A DNA stretch of 64,000 nucleotides from positions 1-64,000 of IMG/VR virus record IMGVR_UViG_3300032235_000653; one strand, given 5' to 3'. Source of the DNA: a virus. The notes below the pieces were generated by a model. That model was not told where the DNA came from. It made no database searches and worked only from the letters and a program-made list of their open reading frames with translations. How positions within the stretch are numbered: position 1 is the stretch's first letter; every line of letters begins with the position of its first letter. Position numbers and translations under genes: made by a program. This document shows, piece after piece, positions 27,603 to 35,153 of this stretch.

Positions 27603-28204
27603 AAAAAGTAGCCATAACTGGAACTACTCGGGGAATTGGTCTGAGTCTAAAACAAAAAATGATTAGACAATTTAATGTTTTAGACTTAAATCGGCCCATG
27701 TTTGATTTAGGCATCCCTTCCACAATAAACAATATCGACTTGTCAACTGTTGATGTATTGGTATTAAATGCTGGTCTAGCTAATAAGAATCTTATTCCCA
27801 ATAACTTTCGTGATCAAGACATAGACTATTGGCGCAACATTATATCTACACAGGTCATTGGTAATTTTATGCTAATGCAAAATTACCTGAAGGTGCGTGA
27901 TAACGGTGTGATTGTTGTGCTGAGTAGTATTGTCGTAGAACAAAGTAGGTTCAGCGGTAGAGCAGTTTACACAGCAGCTAAAACAGCGTTAAGCACTATG
28001 ATCGACGAATTGTCACACGAAATTAAAAGAACAAAACAAAATATTCGTCTAATAGAAATCAGACCAGGTTTAACTAGAGATCCTGGAGAAACGCCAGCAG
28101 ATGGTGAAGATCGGATTCCGACTACTTACGATCAAGTAGCCGATGCAATTATGTTTGCCATAGATCATCCAACTATGACAAAAGTCACTTTTAACAATTT
28201 ATAA
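27599..28204 (+). CDS. Short-chain dehydrogenase/reductase
   Basis: 201 residues. The TGTTRGIG cofactor turn (8-15), the VLVLNAG strand (NAG), and catalytic Ser (VVLSSIV) plus YTAAK (Tyr and Lys) are all present; the RPG strand end follows. It is therefore probably an active NAD(P)-dependent reductase despite its short length. It sits between queD and queE, but a role in deazaguanine synthesis is not known for this family; a sugar or small carbonyl substrate is equally possible. Confidence 0.88.
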   Translation: MKKVAITGTTRGIGLSLKQKMIRQFNVLDLNRPMFDLGIPSTINNIDLSTVDVLVLNAGLANKNLIPNNFRDQDIDYWRNIISTQVIGNFMLMQNYLKVRDNGVIVVLSSIVVEQSRFSGRAVYTAAKTALSTMIDELSHEIKRTKQNIRLIEIRPGLTRDPGETPADGEDRIPTTYDQVADAIMFAIDHPTMTKVTFNNL

Positions 28205-28218
28205 CAAATTAGTCATTG

Positions 28219-28404
28219 ATGAGACATCTATTGTTGATACCACTAATTAAATTTTGGCGATTATGGGCAAAAGCACTTGGTGAAAAAGCAGGCACTACTG
28301 ATACTGAAGCAGACCGTATTGCTTGCATTCGCACTGCGATTGTGCTATCATATATTATAACCAACTGCTTTATTATAGCAGGTGTAATTCGACATTGGAA
28401 CTAG
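28219..28404 (+). CDS. Small single-span membrane protein
   Basis: 61 residues from the ATG at 28219. A basic, aromatic N-terminus (FWRLWAKALGEKAG) is followed by a hydrophobic segment near 38-56 (TAIVLSYIITNCFIIAGVI). The function is unknown. Confidence 0.6.
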   Translation: MRHLLLIPLIKFWRLWAKALGEKAGTTDTEADRIACIRTAIVLSYIITNCFIIAGVIRHWN

Positions 28405-28405
28405 T

Positions 28406-28702
28406 ATGTTTAAATTAAATCCGGGTAGCCACGAAGAAGCATTAGGTATTCTTCAAGAAGAATGTGCTGAAGTAATAGTTGAAGTCAGCAAGATTAGAAG
28501 ATTTGGTATTGGCTCAGTTCATTATAAAACTGGTTACAAGCATTCTGAAATGTTAGAAATGGAAATTGGTGATGTATTGGCCATGGTTGATATTTTATTA
28601 GAACAACAAATTATCAATTGGGAAAATTTAGAACTAGCCAAACATGCCAAAAAAGAAAAACTTAAGAAATGGTCTAATATATATGAAACTCAAAGTCAGT
28701 GA
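28406..28702 (+). CDS. MazG-like nucleotide pyrophosphohydrolase
   Basis: 98 residues, a single MazG-type helical unit. The metal motif is seen as ILQEECAEVIVEVSK (E-E-x-x-E) and EMEIGDVLAM (E-x-x-D). Phage MazG proteins hydrolyse (d)NTPs or, as proposed, lower ppGpp. It overlaps the queE start by 20 bases. Confidence 0.8.
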   Translation: MFKLNPGSHEEALGILQEECAEVIVEVSKIRRFGIGSVHYKTGYKHSEMLEMEIGDVLAMVDILLEQQIINWENLELAKHAKKEKLKKWSNIYETQSQ

Positions 28703-29570
28703 ACTTTTCTATTCAGCACAAGGTGAAGGACGTTTTGTCGGAGTCCCTAGTGTATTTTTACGAACCTTCGGGTGCAACTTCACTTGCAGTGGATTTGGTT
28801 GTGCTCCGGGAGTTAAAAGCAATGAAGCAGATGAGGTTGCAAAAAATGTCCATTTGTACAAAGATTTTAACAGTCTTCCCTTAGTTAATACTGGGTGTGA
28901 TAGTTACGCAAGCTGGCACCCAGCTTTTAAAGAACTAAGTCCAACGGTCGACACTGGTCAATTAGTAGACAATATGTTAAAACTTACACCCAACAACAAA
29001 TGGATACAAGATAATGGGAACGATGTACATCTTGTTATCACCGGGGGAGAACCATTGTTGGGTTGGCAGCGAGCCTATGAAGAATTATTAAGCAATACTA
29101 ACATGTTAGATTTGCAAAATTTAACCTTCGAAACAAACGGTACTCAAAAACTACTGCCTTCATTTAGACAATACTTACTTAACTGGACATTAAATTCTAA
29201 ATTAAATTCTAAGAGTGAGCGCAGAACCTATAACAATCTCACCTTTAGTGTCAGTGCTAAATTAAGTGCCAGCGGAGAACGTTGGGAAGATGCTATTTGT
29301 CCCGATATTGTGGCTAGCTATCAAGACATAGGTCACACATATCTTAAATTTGTTGTTGAAACAGATGAACATTTTAAAGAAGTGGATAGGGCAGTAAAAG
29401 AATTTAGAGCTGGCGGATTTAAAGGTTCTGTATATGTGATGCCTCAAGGCGGTGTTGTCACTCCCTACGAAAAAAATCGTGTCAGAGTTGCTGATTGGGC
29501 CTGCAGTAAGGGATACTATTACAGCCCAAGACTACATGTCGATCTGTGGGGTAATGGGTGGAGCAAGTGA
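28683..29570 (+). CDS. queE: 7-carboxy-7-deazaguanine synthase (radical SAM, QueE-like)
   Basis: 295 residues from the ATG at 28683, longer than most QueE proteins (about 210-245). ELFYSAQGEGRFVGVPSVFLR is the diagnostic N-terminus. The cluster region reads CNFTCSGFGC rather than CxxxCxxC. A further Cys lies in NTGCDSYASW after a 40-residue insert, so the third ligand may be that Cys or the one in GFGC. TGGEPLLGWQ is the GGE motif. It converts CPH4 to CDG, the base or base precursor for DpdA. Confidence 0.92.
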   Translation: MKLKVSELFYSAQGEGRFVGVPSVFLRTFGCNFTCSGFGCAPGVKSNEADEVAKNVHLYKDFNSLPLVNTGCDSYASWHPAFKELSPTVDTGQLVDNMLKLTPNNKWIQDNGNDVHLVITGGEPLLGWQRAYEELLSNTNMLDLQNLTFETNGTQKLLPSFRQYLLNWTLNSKLNSKSERRTYNNLTFSVSAKLSASGERWEDAICPDIVASYQDIGHTYLKFVVETDEHFKEVDRAVKEFRAGGFKGSVYVMPQGGVVTPYEKNRVRVADWACSKGYYYSPRLHVDLWGNGWSK

Positions 29571-29800
29571 TGGGTGTGGCTACTAGCGATGAAACGCCAC
29601 CATCGTACGATCCGTTCGATGATCGTGCGGTATTTAAATATAAGTATAGTTTCATACCCCGTCGTTGCTATACAACCAATCGTTGGATTTGGGGATTATC
29701 AATGCGTGGTCGTAGAGTAATCACAGGCCCGGGCGACCCATTAATCCAGGATCGTTGGTATCATCGCGATGAAGCAATTATTAAGATGTTAAAAGGATAA
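29570..29800 (+). CDS. Small basic/aromatic phage protein, unknown function
   Basis: 76 residues from the ATG at 29570 (ATGA overlap with queE). Arg/Tyr/Trp-rich (YSFIPRRCYTTNRWIWGLSM), with a C-terminal WYHRDEAIIKMLKG helix. No domain recognised. Confidence 0.6.
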   Translation: MGVATSDETPPSYDPFDDRAVFKYKYSFIPRRCYTTNRWIWGLSMRGRRVITGPGDPLIQDRWYHRDEAIIKMLKG

Positions 29801-29803
29801 TAT

Positions 29804-30226
29804 ATGGGAATATTCAATAAACTGTTTAATAAGGAACAGCCTGTTAAAGAAGAAACAACGTTGCCTGTACCTGAACCAGCACCTAAGGCACCTCGGGTTA
29901 AAAAAACTACACAACCTAAGAAAACACCCAAGCAAATTGCCACAGAAAAAGGCGAACCATGGGTTAATATTACCAGCGTGGAATTGGATCCTGACAATAT
30001 CGGAAACGGTGCATTTGAACTAGATTGGAATGATTTTTTTGTGGCCAAACTAGTTCGGTCTGGTTATAAAGGTAAAGATGATTCTCAGATTGTGGATCAA
30101 TGGTTCCAAGATGTTTGTCGTAATGTCGTTATGGAAACATTTGAACAATATGAAGCTAACAACCCCCGACCAGTTACTGGCGTAAAACGCAGAGATTTAG
30201 GGGACGGGCGTAGTGAGGTAAGTTAA
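29804..30226 (+). CDS. Conserved phage protein with Pro/Lys-rich N-terminus
   Basis: 140 residues. N-terminal MGIFNKLFNKE amphipathic stretch, then a disordered Pro/Lys/Thr region to about 50. A folded C-terminal part begins at GEPWVNITSVELDPDNIGNG and runs through FELDWNDFFVAKLVRSGYKG. This type recurs in marine T4-like phages with unknown role. Confidence 0.65.
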   Translation: MGIFNKLFNKEQPVKEETTLPVPEPAPKAPRVKKTTQPKKTPKQIATEKGEPWVNITSVELDPDNIGNGAFELDWNDFFVAKLVRSGYKGKDDSQIVDQWFQDVCRNVVMETFEQYEANNPRPVTGVKRRDLGDGRSEVS

Positions 30227-30240
30227 TTATCTTAAAGAAG

Positions 30241-30269
30241 TTGACAAATATCGAATAAACTGCTATTAT
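30241..30269 (+). promoter_or_regulatory. Sigma70 promoter close to the exonuclease start
   Basis: TTGACA, 17-base spacer, TATTAT. The -10 ends nine bases before the ATG at 30279, and no ribosome site fits between, so the transcript would be leaderless or nearly so. Confidence 0.7.
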
Positions 30270-30278
30270 TACTGTACT

Positions 30279-31250
30279 ATGCGATATCTTATTGTTGACA
30301 CAGCTAATACATTCTTCCGTGCAAGACACAGTGCCCATCGTCAAAGTGACACATGGGATAAACTAGGTTTTGCTATTCACGTAACTCTTGCCAGCGTAAA
30401 CAAAGCATGGCGAGATCAAAAAGCAGACCACGTAGTGTTCTGTTTAGAGGGGCGCTCATGGCGAAAGGATTTCTATGAGCCCTACAAGAAAAACCGCGCA
30501 GTCGCAAGAGCTGCACTCACAGAAAAAGAAGCAGAAGAAGACAAGTTGTTCTGGGAAGCTTTTGACGACCTTAAAACTTTCTTATCCGAACGCACCAATT
30601 GCACTGTTCTCCAGCACGAGCAATTGGAAGCAGATGACTTGGTGGCAGGATGGATTCAAGCACACCCGCAGGATCACCATACCATTGTAAGCAGCGACAC
30701 TGATTTTCATCAGTTACTGGCCGACAATGTCAATCAGTACAACGGCGTAGCAGATGAGTTGCATACACTGCAAGGTATCTTTGACAAAAAAGGCAAGGTG
30801 GTTATCGATAAAAAAACCAAAGAGCCTAAGATTATTCCTGATCCCGAATGGATCTTGTTTGAAAAATGTATGCGAGGCGACCCCACTGACAATGTGTTCA
30901 GTGCCTTTCCCGGTGTTCGTAAAACTAAACTAGAAGAAGCATACAAAGATCGTGCCAACCGGGGGTTTGCATGGAACAATCTTATGCTGCAATCTTGGAC
31001 TGACCATAACGGTGTAGATCATAAAGTACTCAACGACTATAACAGGAATCGTGTTCTGGTAGACTTGGCTGCTCAGCCCGACGATATTAAAATTAAGATT
31101 GCTGAAACCATTGCTAACGGCAGTGTGCGATTAAATCGACCAATGGTTGGGGCACAGTTCTTAAAGTTTTGTGGCAAGTATGAACTTAATCGTTTAAGTG
31201 AAAATGCCACAGCAATCAGCGATGTGTTGAGTGCCAGCTACCCAGAATGA
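30279..31250 (+). CDS. RNase H / 5'-3' exonuclease (T4 Rnh-like)
   Basis: 323 residues. FEN-type metal motifs are present: VDTANTFFRAR (first Asp), an Arg/Lys-rich SWRKDFYEPYKKNR arch, LEADDLVAGWI, SSDTDFHQLL and GDPTDNVFSAFPGVR (helix-hairpin region). Its role is removal of RNA primers from Okazaki fragments with the gp43 polymerase. T4 Rnh is 305 residues, so this is full length. It overlaps the next gene by four bases. Confidence 0.93.
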   Translation: MRYLIVDTANTFFRARHSAHRQSDTWDKLGFAIHVTLASVNKAWRDQKADHVVFCLEGRSWRKDFYEPYKKNRAVARAALTEKEAEEDKLFWEAFDDLKTFLSERTNCTVLQHEQLEADDLVAGWIQAHPQDHHTIVSSDTDFHQLLADNVNQYNGVADELHTLQGIFDKKGKVVIDKKTKEPKIIPDPEWILFEKCMRGDPTDNVFSAFPGVRKTKLEEAYKDRANRGFAWNNLMLQSWTDHNGVDHKVLNDYNRNRVLVDLAAQPDDIKIKIAETIANGSVRLNRPMVGAQFLKFCGKYELNRLSENATAISDVLSASYPE

Positions 31251-31462
31251 TTAATATACAAGAATTATTAGATCAAGAAGCCGACTTGGCCAATGAAGGC
31301 TACGCAGACAGCGAACAAAGAAAAAAGATTCATACACTAATAAGGCTTGCAAGAAATGACGAAGATCGTCCTCATTGTTTTGGTGACGATGACTGTTCTA
31401 CTAGAATTTTATCCATGTGCCCGTGGCGAATGGATTGCGGAGAAAATCAAAATTATGAATAA
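31247..31462 (+). CDS. Small Cys-containing phage protein
   Basis: 71 residues. Charged helix at the start (INIQELLDQEADLANEG), then a Cys cluster HCFGDDDC ... MCPWRMDC near 48-66 that could bind zinc or a cluster. Coupled to the exonuclease gene by ATGA. Confidence 0.65.
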   Translation: MINIQELLDQEADLANEGYADSEQRKKIHTLIRLARNDEDRPHCFGDDDCSTRILSMCPWRMDCGENQNYE

Positions 31463-31691
31463 AGAACTTTTAAAAAATCTACAGTTACAAGCGGGCGGTA
31501 GTCACTATCCCAGTATCAACCCAGACATGCAATTAACGTTTGCTCGGCTAGTTGTAAACGAATGTATCGAAGCTGTTCGCAAAACAGATACAACTCATGC
31601 TTACACTACATTTGACAAATCATTAATAGATGCTACAATTGAAAGATCTATTAAGTCAATTAAAGAGAAATTCAATTATAATGTCGTTTAA
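31455..31691 (+). CDS. Small conserved phage protein, unknown function
   Basis: 78 residues from the ATG at 31455, which overlaps the upstream stop by 8 bases. The pattern QAGGSHYPSINPDMQLTFARLVVNECI, followed by a Lys-rich helix, is seen in other marine phage proteins of unknown role. Confidence 0.6.
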   Translation: MNKELLKNLQLQAGGSHYPSINPDMQLTFARLVVNECIEAVRKTDTTHAYTTFDKSLIDATIERSIKSIKEKFNYNVV

Positions 31692-31917
31692 AATTCATCA
31701 GAGTCGATTTCGTACTTTACGATCAAAAGATCCCAATTTCACGCTGACAGACGGACTACTAGTTACGCCAAGGGCTGGATTTGAAATCTCGTCTGGTTGC
31801 CCTTACAATTATCGAGAAATCATTCAGGAATGTGTTCGTCATGGTTGGCTTAAACCCGTGGCAAATGTATATGATCACGAATTAACTTTTGACGTATTAA
31901 AGGGAGTGACACAATGA
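31681..31917 (+). CDS. Small phage protein, unknown function
   Basis: 78 residues from the ATG at 31681, overlapping the upstream gene. LTDGLLVTPRAGFEIS and CPYNYREIIQECVRHGWLKP suggest a compact strand-helix fold. No motif identified. Confidence 0.6.
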   Translation: MSFKIHQSRFRTLRSKDPNFTLTDGLLVTPRAGFEISSGCPYNYREIIQECVRHGWLKPVANVYDHELTFDVLKGVTQ

Positions 31918-32300
31918 AACTTATCGATGTAATTTTAGCCGCAGAAGGACGAGTCAGTGGGGGCAGCGAATATTGCTGGCACTGCTGGGGGCACAATGCA
32001 AGGTTCATGGAATTTGCCGACATCAATGGACAAGAATTTTGTACTGCGGTATTTGACTGTAAGACCTACGATGTCTACGACATTCAAATTTTTGTCCCGG
32101 GCCATGATCAATGTTTTATTTGGTGGAATCCTGAATTTAAAGAAGCTCATCACCATGAATCTAAGGTTCGCAATATCGACCCTCTAAGGGCCTATGATAA
32201 TATATTTTTTACCGAAGTAGACGAAAAAACTATTATAGAATATCTTAAAGATGTAACTGCTACAGTCTACGACCATTTGCCTATATTAGAAACTGTATGA
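31914..32300 (+). CDS. Conserved phage protein, unknown function
   Basis: 128 residues. Cys/His/Trp-rich N-terminal region (YCWHCWGHNARF) and a strand core (CTAVFDCKTYDVYDIQIFVP), with a His-rich KEAHHHES segment. Metal binding is possible. Overlaps both neighbours by four bases. Confidence 0.6.
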   Translation: MKLIDVILAAEGRVSGGSEYCWHCWGHNARFMEFADINGQEFCTAVFDCKTYDVYDIQIFVPGHDQCFIWWNPEFKEAHHHESKVRNIDPLRAYDNIFFTEVDEKTIIEYLKDVTATVYDHLPILETV

Positions 32301-32455
32301 AGTCATTCAGAGATTGGCTTAAAGATTTATGGTATGAAAATCGCGAAGAACGTGCTTCCTGGGGCAACCCGACTCTGAGTCTTCAAGAATATTTTCAACA
32401 ATATAAATGGTGGCTTCGCCGAGAGTATAGATTTCAACAAAGGAATAACAAATGA
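32297..32455 (+). CDS. 52-residue Trp/Arg-rich phage protein
   Basis: Short ORF from the ATG at 32297 to the TGA at 32455, with four-base overlaps at both ends that support it as real. It starts MKSFRDWLKDLWYENREERASW and ends WWLRREYRFQQRNNK. It fills what would otherwise be the only gap in this run of genes. The function is unknown. Confidence 0.65.
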   Translation: MKSFRDWLKDLWYENREERASWGNPTLSLQEYFQQYKWWLRREYRFQQRNNK

Positions 32456-32820
32456 TTGAAACTTTTATTTTTATTCTTGTTTTGCTACAAATCAAACACT
32501 GGTACATTGATTTTGTAAATCAAAACGATGAAGAAGTAAAACACAAAGGCATTTATCTCGACTGGCTAGGAGTCAGGCACAGTCTTAAACACGGCATTGG
32601 GACTTTTGCTTGTTTATGGGCAGTAACCGGTTGGGGAACTATCGAGTTTGCATTTTTTATCGGCATGCTAGATTTTATCTTGCATTATCATATCGACTGG
32701 GCAAAGATGACCTATGGTAATCGAGATATTACCACTCCTCAGTTTTGGAATCATTTAGGACTAGATCAAATGGCACATCAACTTTGCTACATCGCATTCG
32801 CAGGACTTACAGTATTATGA
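32452..32820 (+). CDS. Membrane protein, DUF3307-like
   Basis: 122 residues with hydrophobic segments near 2-16, 48-80 and 108-122. His residues HYHIDWAK and the C-terminal LGLDQMAHQLCYI segment are typical of DUF3307 membrane proteins. The biochemical role is unknown. Confidence 0.7.
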   Translation: MIETFIFILVLLQIKHWYIDFVNQNDEEVKHKGIYLDWLGVRHSLKHGIGTFACLWAVTGWGTIEFAFFIGMLDFILHYHIDWAKMTYGNRDITTPQFWNHLGLDQMAHQLCYIAFAGLTVL

Positions 32821-33287
32821 ATGAATTAATTGCTCGACCTATTGTTAAAAACAAATATTGGATTGTGGAGTCAGAAGGCAATAAAGTTGCCACTATACAA
32901 GCTGTTGAAGACGGTGGTTTTGTCTACGTCTACGACAACGCACGTGAACGTTTTACTACAATTAAACTACTAAGCAAAGCTCACAACGTGGTCTTTGACA
33001 GTGTTGTAAAAAAAGAAAAACTTACACCAGAATATCATGAAGTATACGGTTACCCTGTAAGTAATAAACCATGGAATCTGCTTTGGGACGTTAAGCATCA
33101 GTTTCCCATTTATACAAAAACCAACAAAAGTAAAAGTTATTATTGCGCTGGTTATTATATTATCAAATTTAATAATGGGTGGGTCAAAAGTTATTGTCCA
33201 AAATTTATTACATTAAATCGCTACGATTTCCAGGGTCCGTTTAAAACTAAAACAGAAATGCAGGATGCACTAAAGGCGATAAAATAA
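32817..33287 (+). CDS. Conserved phage protein, unknown function
   Basis: 156 residues from the ATG at 32817 (ATGA overlap). Strand-rich and Lys/Tyr-rich. The middle HEVYGYPVSNKPWNLLWDVK and the second-half YYCAGYYIIKFNNGWVKSYC segment recur in cyanophage-type genomes. No catalytic motif visible. Confidence 0.65.
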   Translation: MNELIARPIVKNKYWIVESEGNKVATIQAVEDGGFVYVYDNARERFTTIKLLSKAHNVVFDSVVKKEKLTPEYHEVYGYPVSNKPWNLLWDVKHQFPIYTKTNKSKSYYCAGYYIIKFNNGWVKSYCPKFITLNRYDFQGPFKTKTEMQDALKAIK

Positions 33288-33517
33288 TGAATGAAGCTAA
33301 TCTAAGTCTGCATTTAAAAAATTTCAACGACAAAGTTAAATTGATGAATCAAACCGGTGGGAAAAATCTTATTTTGACTGCCAATGAAGCAAGAAGCCTT
33401 CATTCCGATTTGTTTGATTTGCTAAATCATTGTTCCACATTAAGCAAACAGCTTGCAGCAGCAAAATCAGGGGATTCAGTGATCAGTATTGCTGTAAATG
33501 GGGGTGGATTTAAATAA
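33287..33517 (+). CDS. Small helical phage protein
   Basis: 76 residues, mostly helix with a short Gly-rich tail (SIAVNGGGFK). The LTANEARSLHSDLFDLLNHC segment looks like a coiled-coil dimer element. Starts one base after the end of the previous gene (TAATG). The function is unknown. Confidence 0.6.
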   Translation: MNEANLSLHLKNFNDKVKLMNQTGGKNLILTANEARSLHSDLFDLLNHCSTLSKQLAAAKSGDSVISIAVNGGGFK

Positions 33518-33533
33518 TCTGCGTACATTAAGA

Positions 33534-33541
33534 GATAAATA
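33534..33541 (+). promoter_or_regulatory. T4-like late promoter candidate (GATAAATA)
   Basis: GATAAATA followed by T, 18 bases before the ATG at 33560, in a short intergenic gap. Same element as at 24658. Confidence 0.5.
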
Positions 33542-33559
33542 TTATTAGTTGATAAATCT

Positions 33560-33847
33560 ATGAGCAGACCTAAACCAAATGTACTAATCGAATATGTAAA
33601 TAAATCTACCTACAAGAGTGAGCAAATTCTCAGTAGCGAAGGCATTTGGGCAGTATTTTATGATAATCAACCAATCAATTTGAAAAGCGGTAATATGCTA
33701 GTCAATTATCCAGGTCCTAAATATAAAAAGACTTCGTTCTCAAATAAAGGACATGCCATTAATCTTTGCAAAAAACTAAACACTTTATTCAAAACAGATT
33801 TATTCTCTGTAGTATTAATGAAAAGTGGTAACAAAATCTACCCTTAA
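33560..33847 (+). CDS. Conserved phage protein, unknown function
   Basis: 95 residues, basic. Strand-rich with SEGIWAVFYDNQPINLKSGN and PGPKYKKTSFSNKGHAINLC segments. It follows a late-type promoter. No domain recognised. Confidence 0.6.
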   Translation: MSRPKPNVLIEYVNKSTYKSEQILSSEGIWAVFYDNQPINLKSGNMLVNYPGPKYKKTSFSNKGHAINLCKKLNTLFKTDLFSVVLMKSGNKIYP

Positions 33848-34202
33848 ACGATTTACACAAACTCAGCTGACTCAGATGTTTGCTGAAATGTCAAAGCAAC
33901 ATCCCAGTAAGTTAAGTTACATTATTTGGAATAATCCCAAAGACCCTAATAGTCTAAGATTAAGCCTTGCTGGATATAAATTTCTTTCCACAGATCTCAA
34001 ATTAAAATCCTATAAATTTGAATTCGATCAACCATTGGCCAATAAACATTTACTTCAACTTGAGAGATTCTTTCAAGGCATGTATTACCTTATCGGTGCC
34101 CATAAGATCGTAGTATTCGATGAGCAAGAAGCTGCTATGTTAAGTCTCATGGACGGCGATCTCAAAAAATACCTAGCTAATCTAGAAAATAATACTAATT
34201 AG
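33825..34202 (+). CDS. Conserved phage protein, unknown function
   Basis: 125 residues with a GTG start overlapping the previous gene by 23 bases; later in-frame ATGs (33879 region) are alternative starts. Mixed alpha/beta, Lys-rich. It ends 8 bases before a terminator hairpin, closing this transcription unit. Confidence 0.55.
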   Translation: MVTKSTLKRFTQTQLTQMFAEMSKQHPSKLSYIIWNNPKDPNSLRLSLAGYKFLSTDLKLKSYKFEFDQPLANKHLLQLERFFQGMYYLIGAHKIVVFDEQEAAMLSLMDGDLKKYLANLENNTN

Positions 34203-34209
34203 TACTATA

Positions 34210-34237
34210 TTTGTTGTAAAAATACAACAAAAATTTT
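34210..34237 (+). terminator. Intrinsic terminator hairpin
   Basis: Perfect 9-bp stem tttgttgta / tacaacaaa with an AAAA loop (34210-34231) followed by aatttt. It lies directly between the stop at 34202 and the promoter at 34240. Confidence 0.65.
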
Positions 34238-34239
34238 GG

Positions 34240-34268
34240 TTGCTCGAAAATCTCAATTTTGCTATAAT
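34240..34268 (+). promoter_or_regulatory. Sigma70 promoter, copy 1 of a repeated cassette
   Basis: TTGCTC, 17-base spacer, perfect TATAAT. The stretch 34236-34268 matches 34598-34630 at 29 of 33 positions, including spacer bases, so the two promoters are duplicates. Confidence 0.65.
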
Positions 34269-34298
34269 ATTGATATTGTAGTTAACAAGGAGTTCAAG

Positions 34299-34583
34299 TT
34301 GAACCAATTGATTCAAATTCAGCAAGTTAATCAAGCTATCATGTTTGGTAACTTTACCGACACCGAACTGACTAGCATTCTTAGTGCCGTACAATTTGCC
34401 AAGTCTCAACTTCGCAAAGATAAAATCCGCTCTATCAAGTTGGGCGATAATGTTCGTTTTACTAGTACTAAACGCGGTATGACTATCACTGGCACTGTAG
34501 ACAAGATTGCTATTAAATTTGTAACAGTTCGTTCTCCGCAGGGCCTGTGGAAAGTGCCTGCTAACATGCTGGAAGTTGTGTAA
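34299..34583 (+). CDS. Small protein with KOW-like strand core
   Basis: 94 residues using a TTG start at 34299, placed correctly after an aaggag ribosome site and after the promoter; an upstream ATG at 34236 is inside the promoter. N-terminal Gln/Ile-rich helices, then IKLGDNVRFTSTKRGMTITGTVDKIAIKFVTVRS, a small beta-barrel-like segment (gap-free G-D-x-V ... G-x-V) that may bind nucleic acid. The function is unknown. Confidence 0.65.
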   Translation: MNQLIQIQQVNQAIMFGNFTDTELTSILSAVQFAKSQLRKDKIRSIKLGDNVRFTSTKRGMTITGTVDKIAIKFVTVRSPQGLWKVPANMLEVV

Positions 34584-34599
34584 AAACAACACATTTTTT
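34575..34599 (+). terminator. Intrinsic terminator overlapping the stop codon
   Basis: Stem gttgt / acaac with a short A-rich loop, then acatttttt. The hairpin includes the TAA of the preceding gene and is followed at once by the next promoter. Confidence 0.5.
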
Positions 34600-34601
34600 G
34601 G

Positions 34602-34630
34602 TTGTCCGAAAATCCCATTTTTGCTATAAT
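34602..34630 (+). promoter_or_regulatory. Sigma70 promoter, copy 2 of a repeated cassette
   Basis: TTGTCC, 17-base spacer, perfect TATAAT; near-identical to the promoter at 34240. It drives the gene at 34664, which has a cggag ribosome site. Confidence 0.65.
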
Positions 34631-34663
34631 AATGGCATACAGTAACAAAACGGAGTAAACGAA

Positions 34664-35089
34664 ATGGCTTATGTCTCTCAGGAACGTAAACAATCCCTAG
34701 CCCCAGCTATCAAGGCTGTACTTAAAAAGTATGGCGTTAAAGGCTCTTTGTCAATTCGGACTCATTCATCTTTGGTTCTGACTATCAAGTCGGGACAGAT
34801 TGATTTCATCGAAAATTTCATTAACACTGATGCGGACAAACCCTACGCTAAACATATGTCTGTGGATGAAATTGAACATCTTCGTAAGAATAAATGTGTG
34901 GATGTAAACCCTTATTGGTATCATGAGCACTTTTCAGGTAAGGCTAAAGAATTCCTGAAAGAGGTATTAACTGCCATGAACAAGGGTAATCACAATAATT
35001 CAGACGCTATGACTGACTACTTCGATGTGGGTTGGTACGTGGACGTGAACATCGGTCGTTGGAATCAGCCCTATGTCTATGTTGCATAA
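34664..35089 (+). CDS. LPD29-like small protein
   Basis: 141 residues. LAPAIKAVLKKYGVKGSLSI, SSLVLTIKSGQIDFI, then a helical part and the end DYFDVGWYVDVNIGRWNQPY follow the pattern of the large-polyvalent-protein-associated domain 29 found in phages and plasmids. Its role is unknown. It has its own promoter and is followed by another promoter. Confidence 0.65.
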   Translation: MAYVSQERKQSLAPAIKAVLKKYGVKGSLSIRTHSSLVLTIKSGQIDFIENFINTDADKPYAKHMSVDEIEHLRKNKCVDVNPYWYHEHFSGKAKEFLKEVLTAMNKGNHNNSDAMTDYFDVGWYVDVNIGRWNQPYVYVA

Positions 35090-35095
35090 TAACAA

Positions 35096-35124
35096 CAGAC
35101 AATAATTCAAGTTTCAGATATAAT
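35096..35124 (+). promoter_or_regulatory. Sigma70-like promoter
   Basis: CAGACA, 17-base spacer, perfect TATAAT. The -35 is imperfect. It precedes the MoxR gene, which has an aaaggag ribosome site. Confidence 0.55.
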
Positions 35125-35153
35125 ATACTTTTACATCACAAAGGAGTTTTTAA

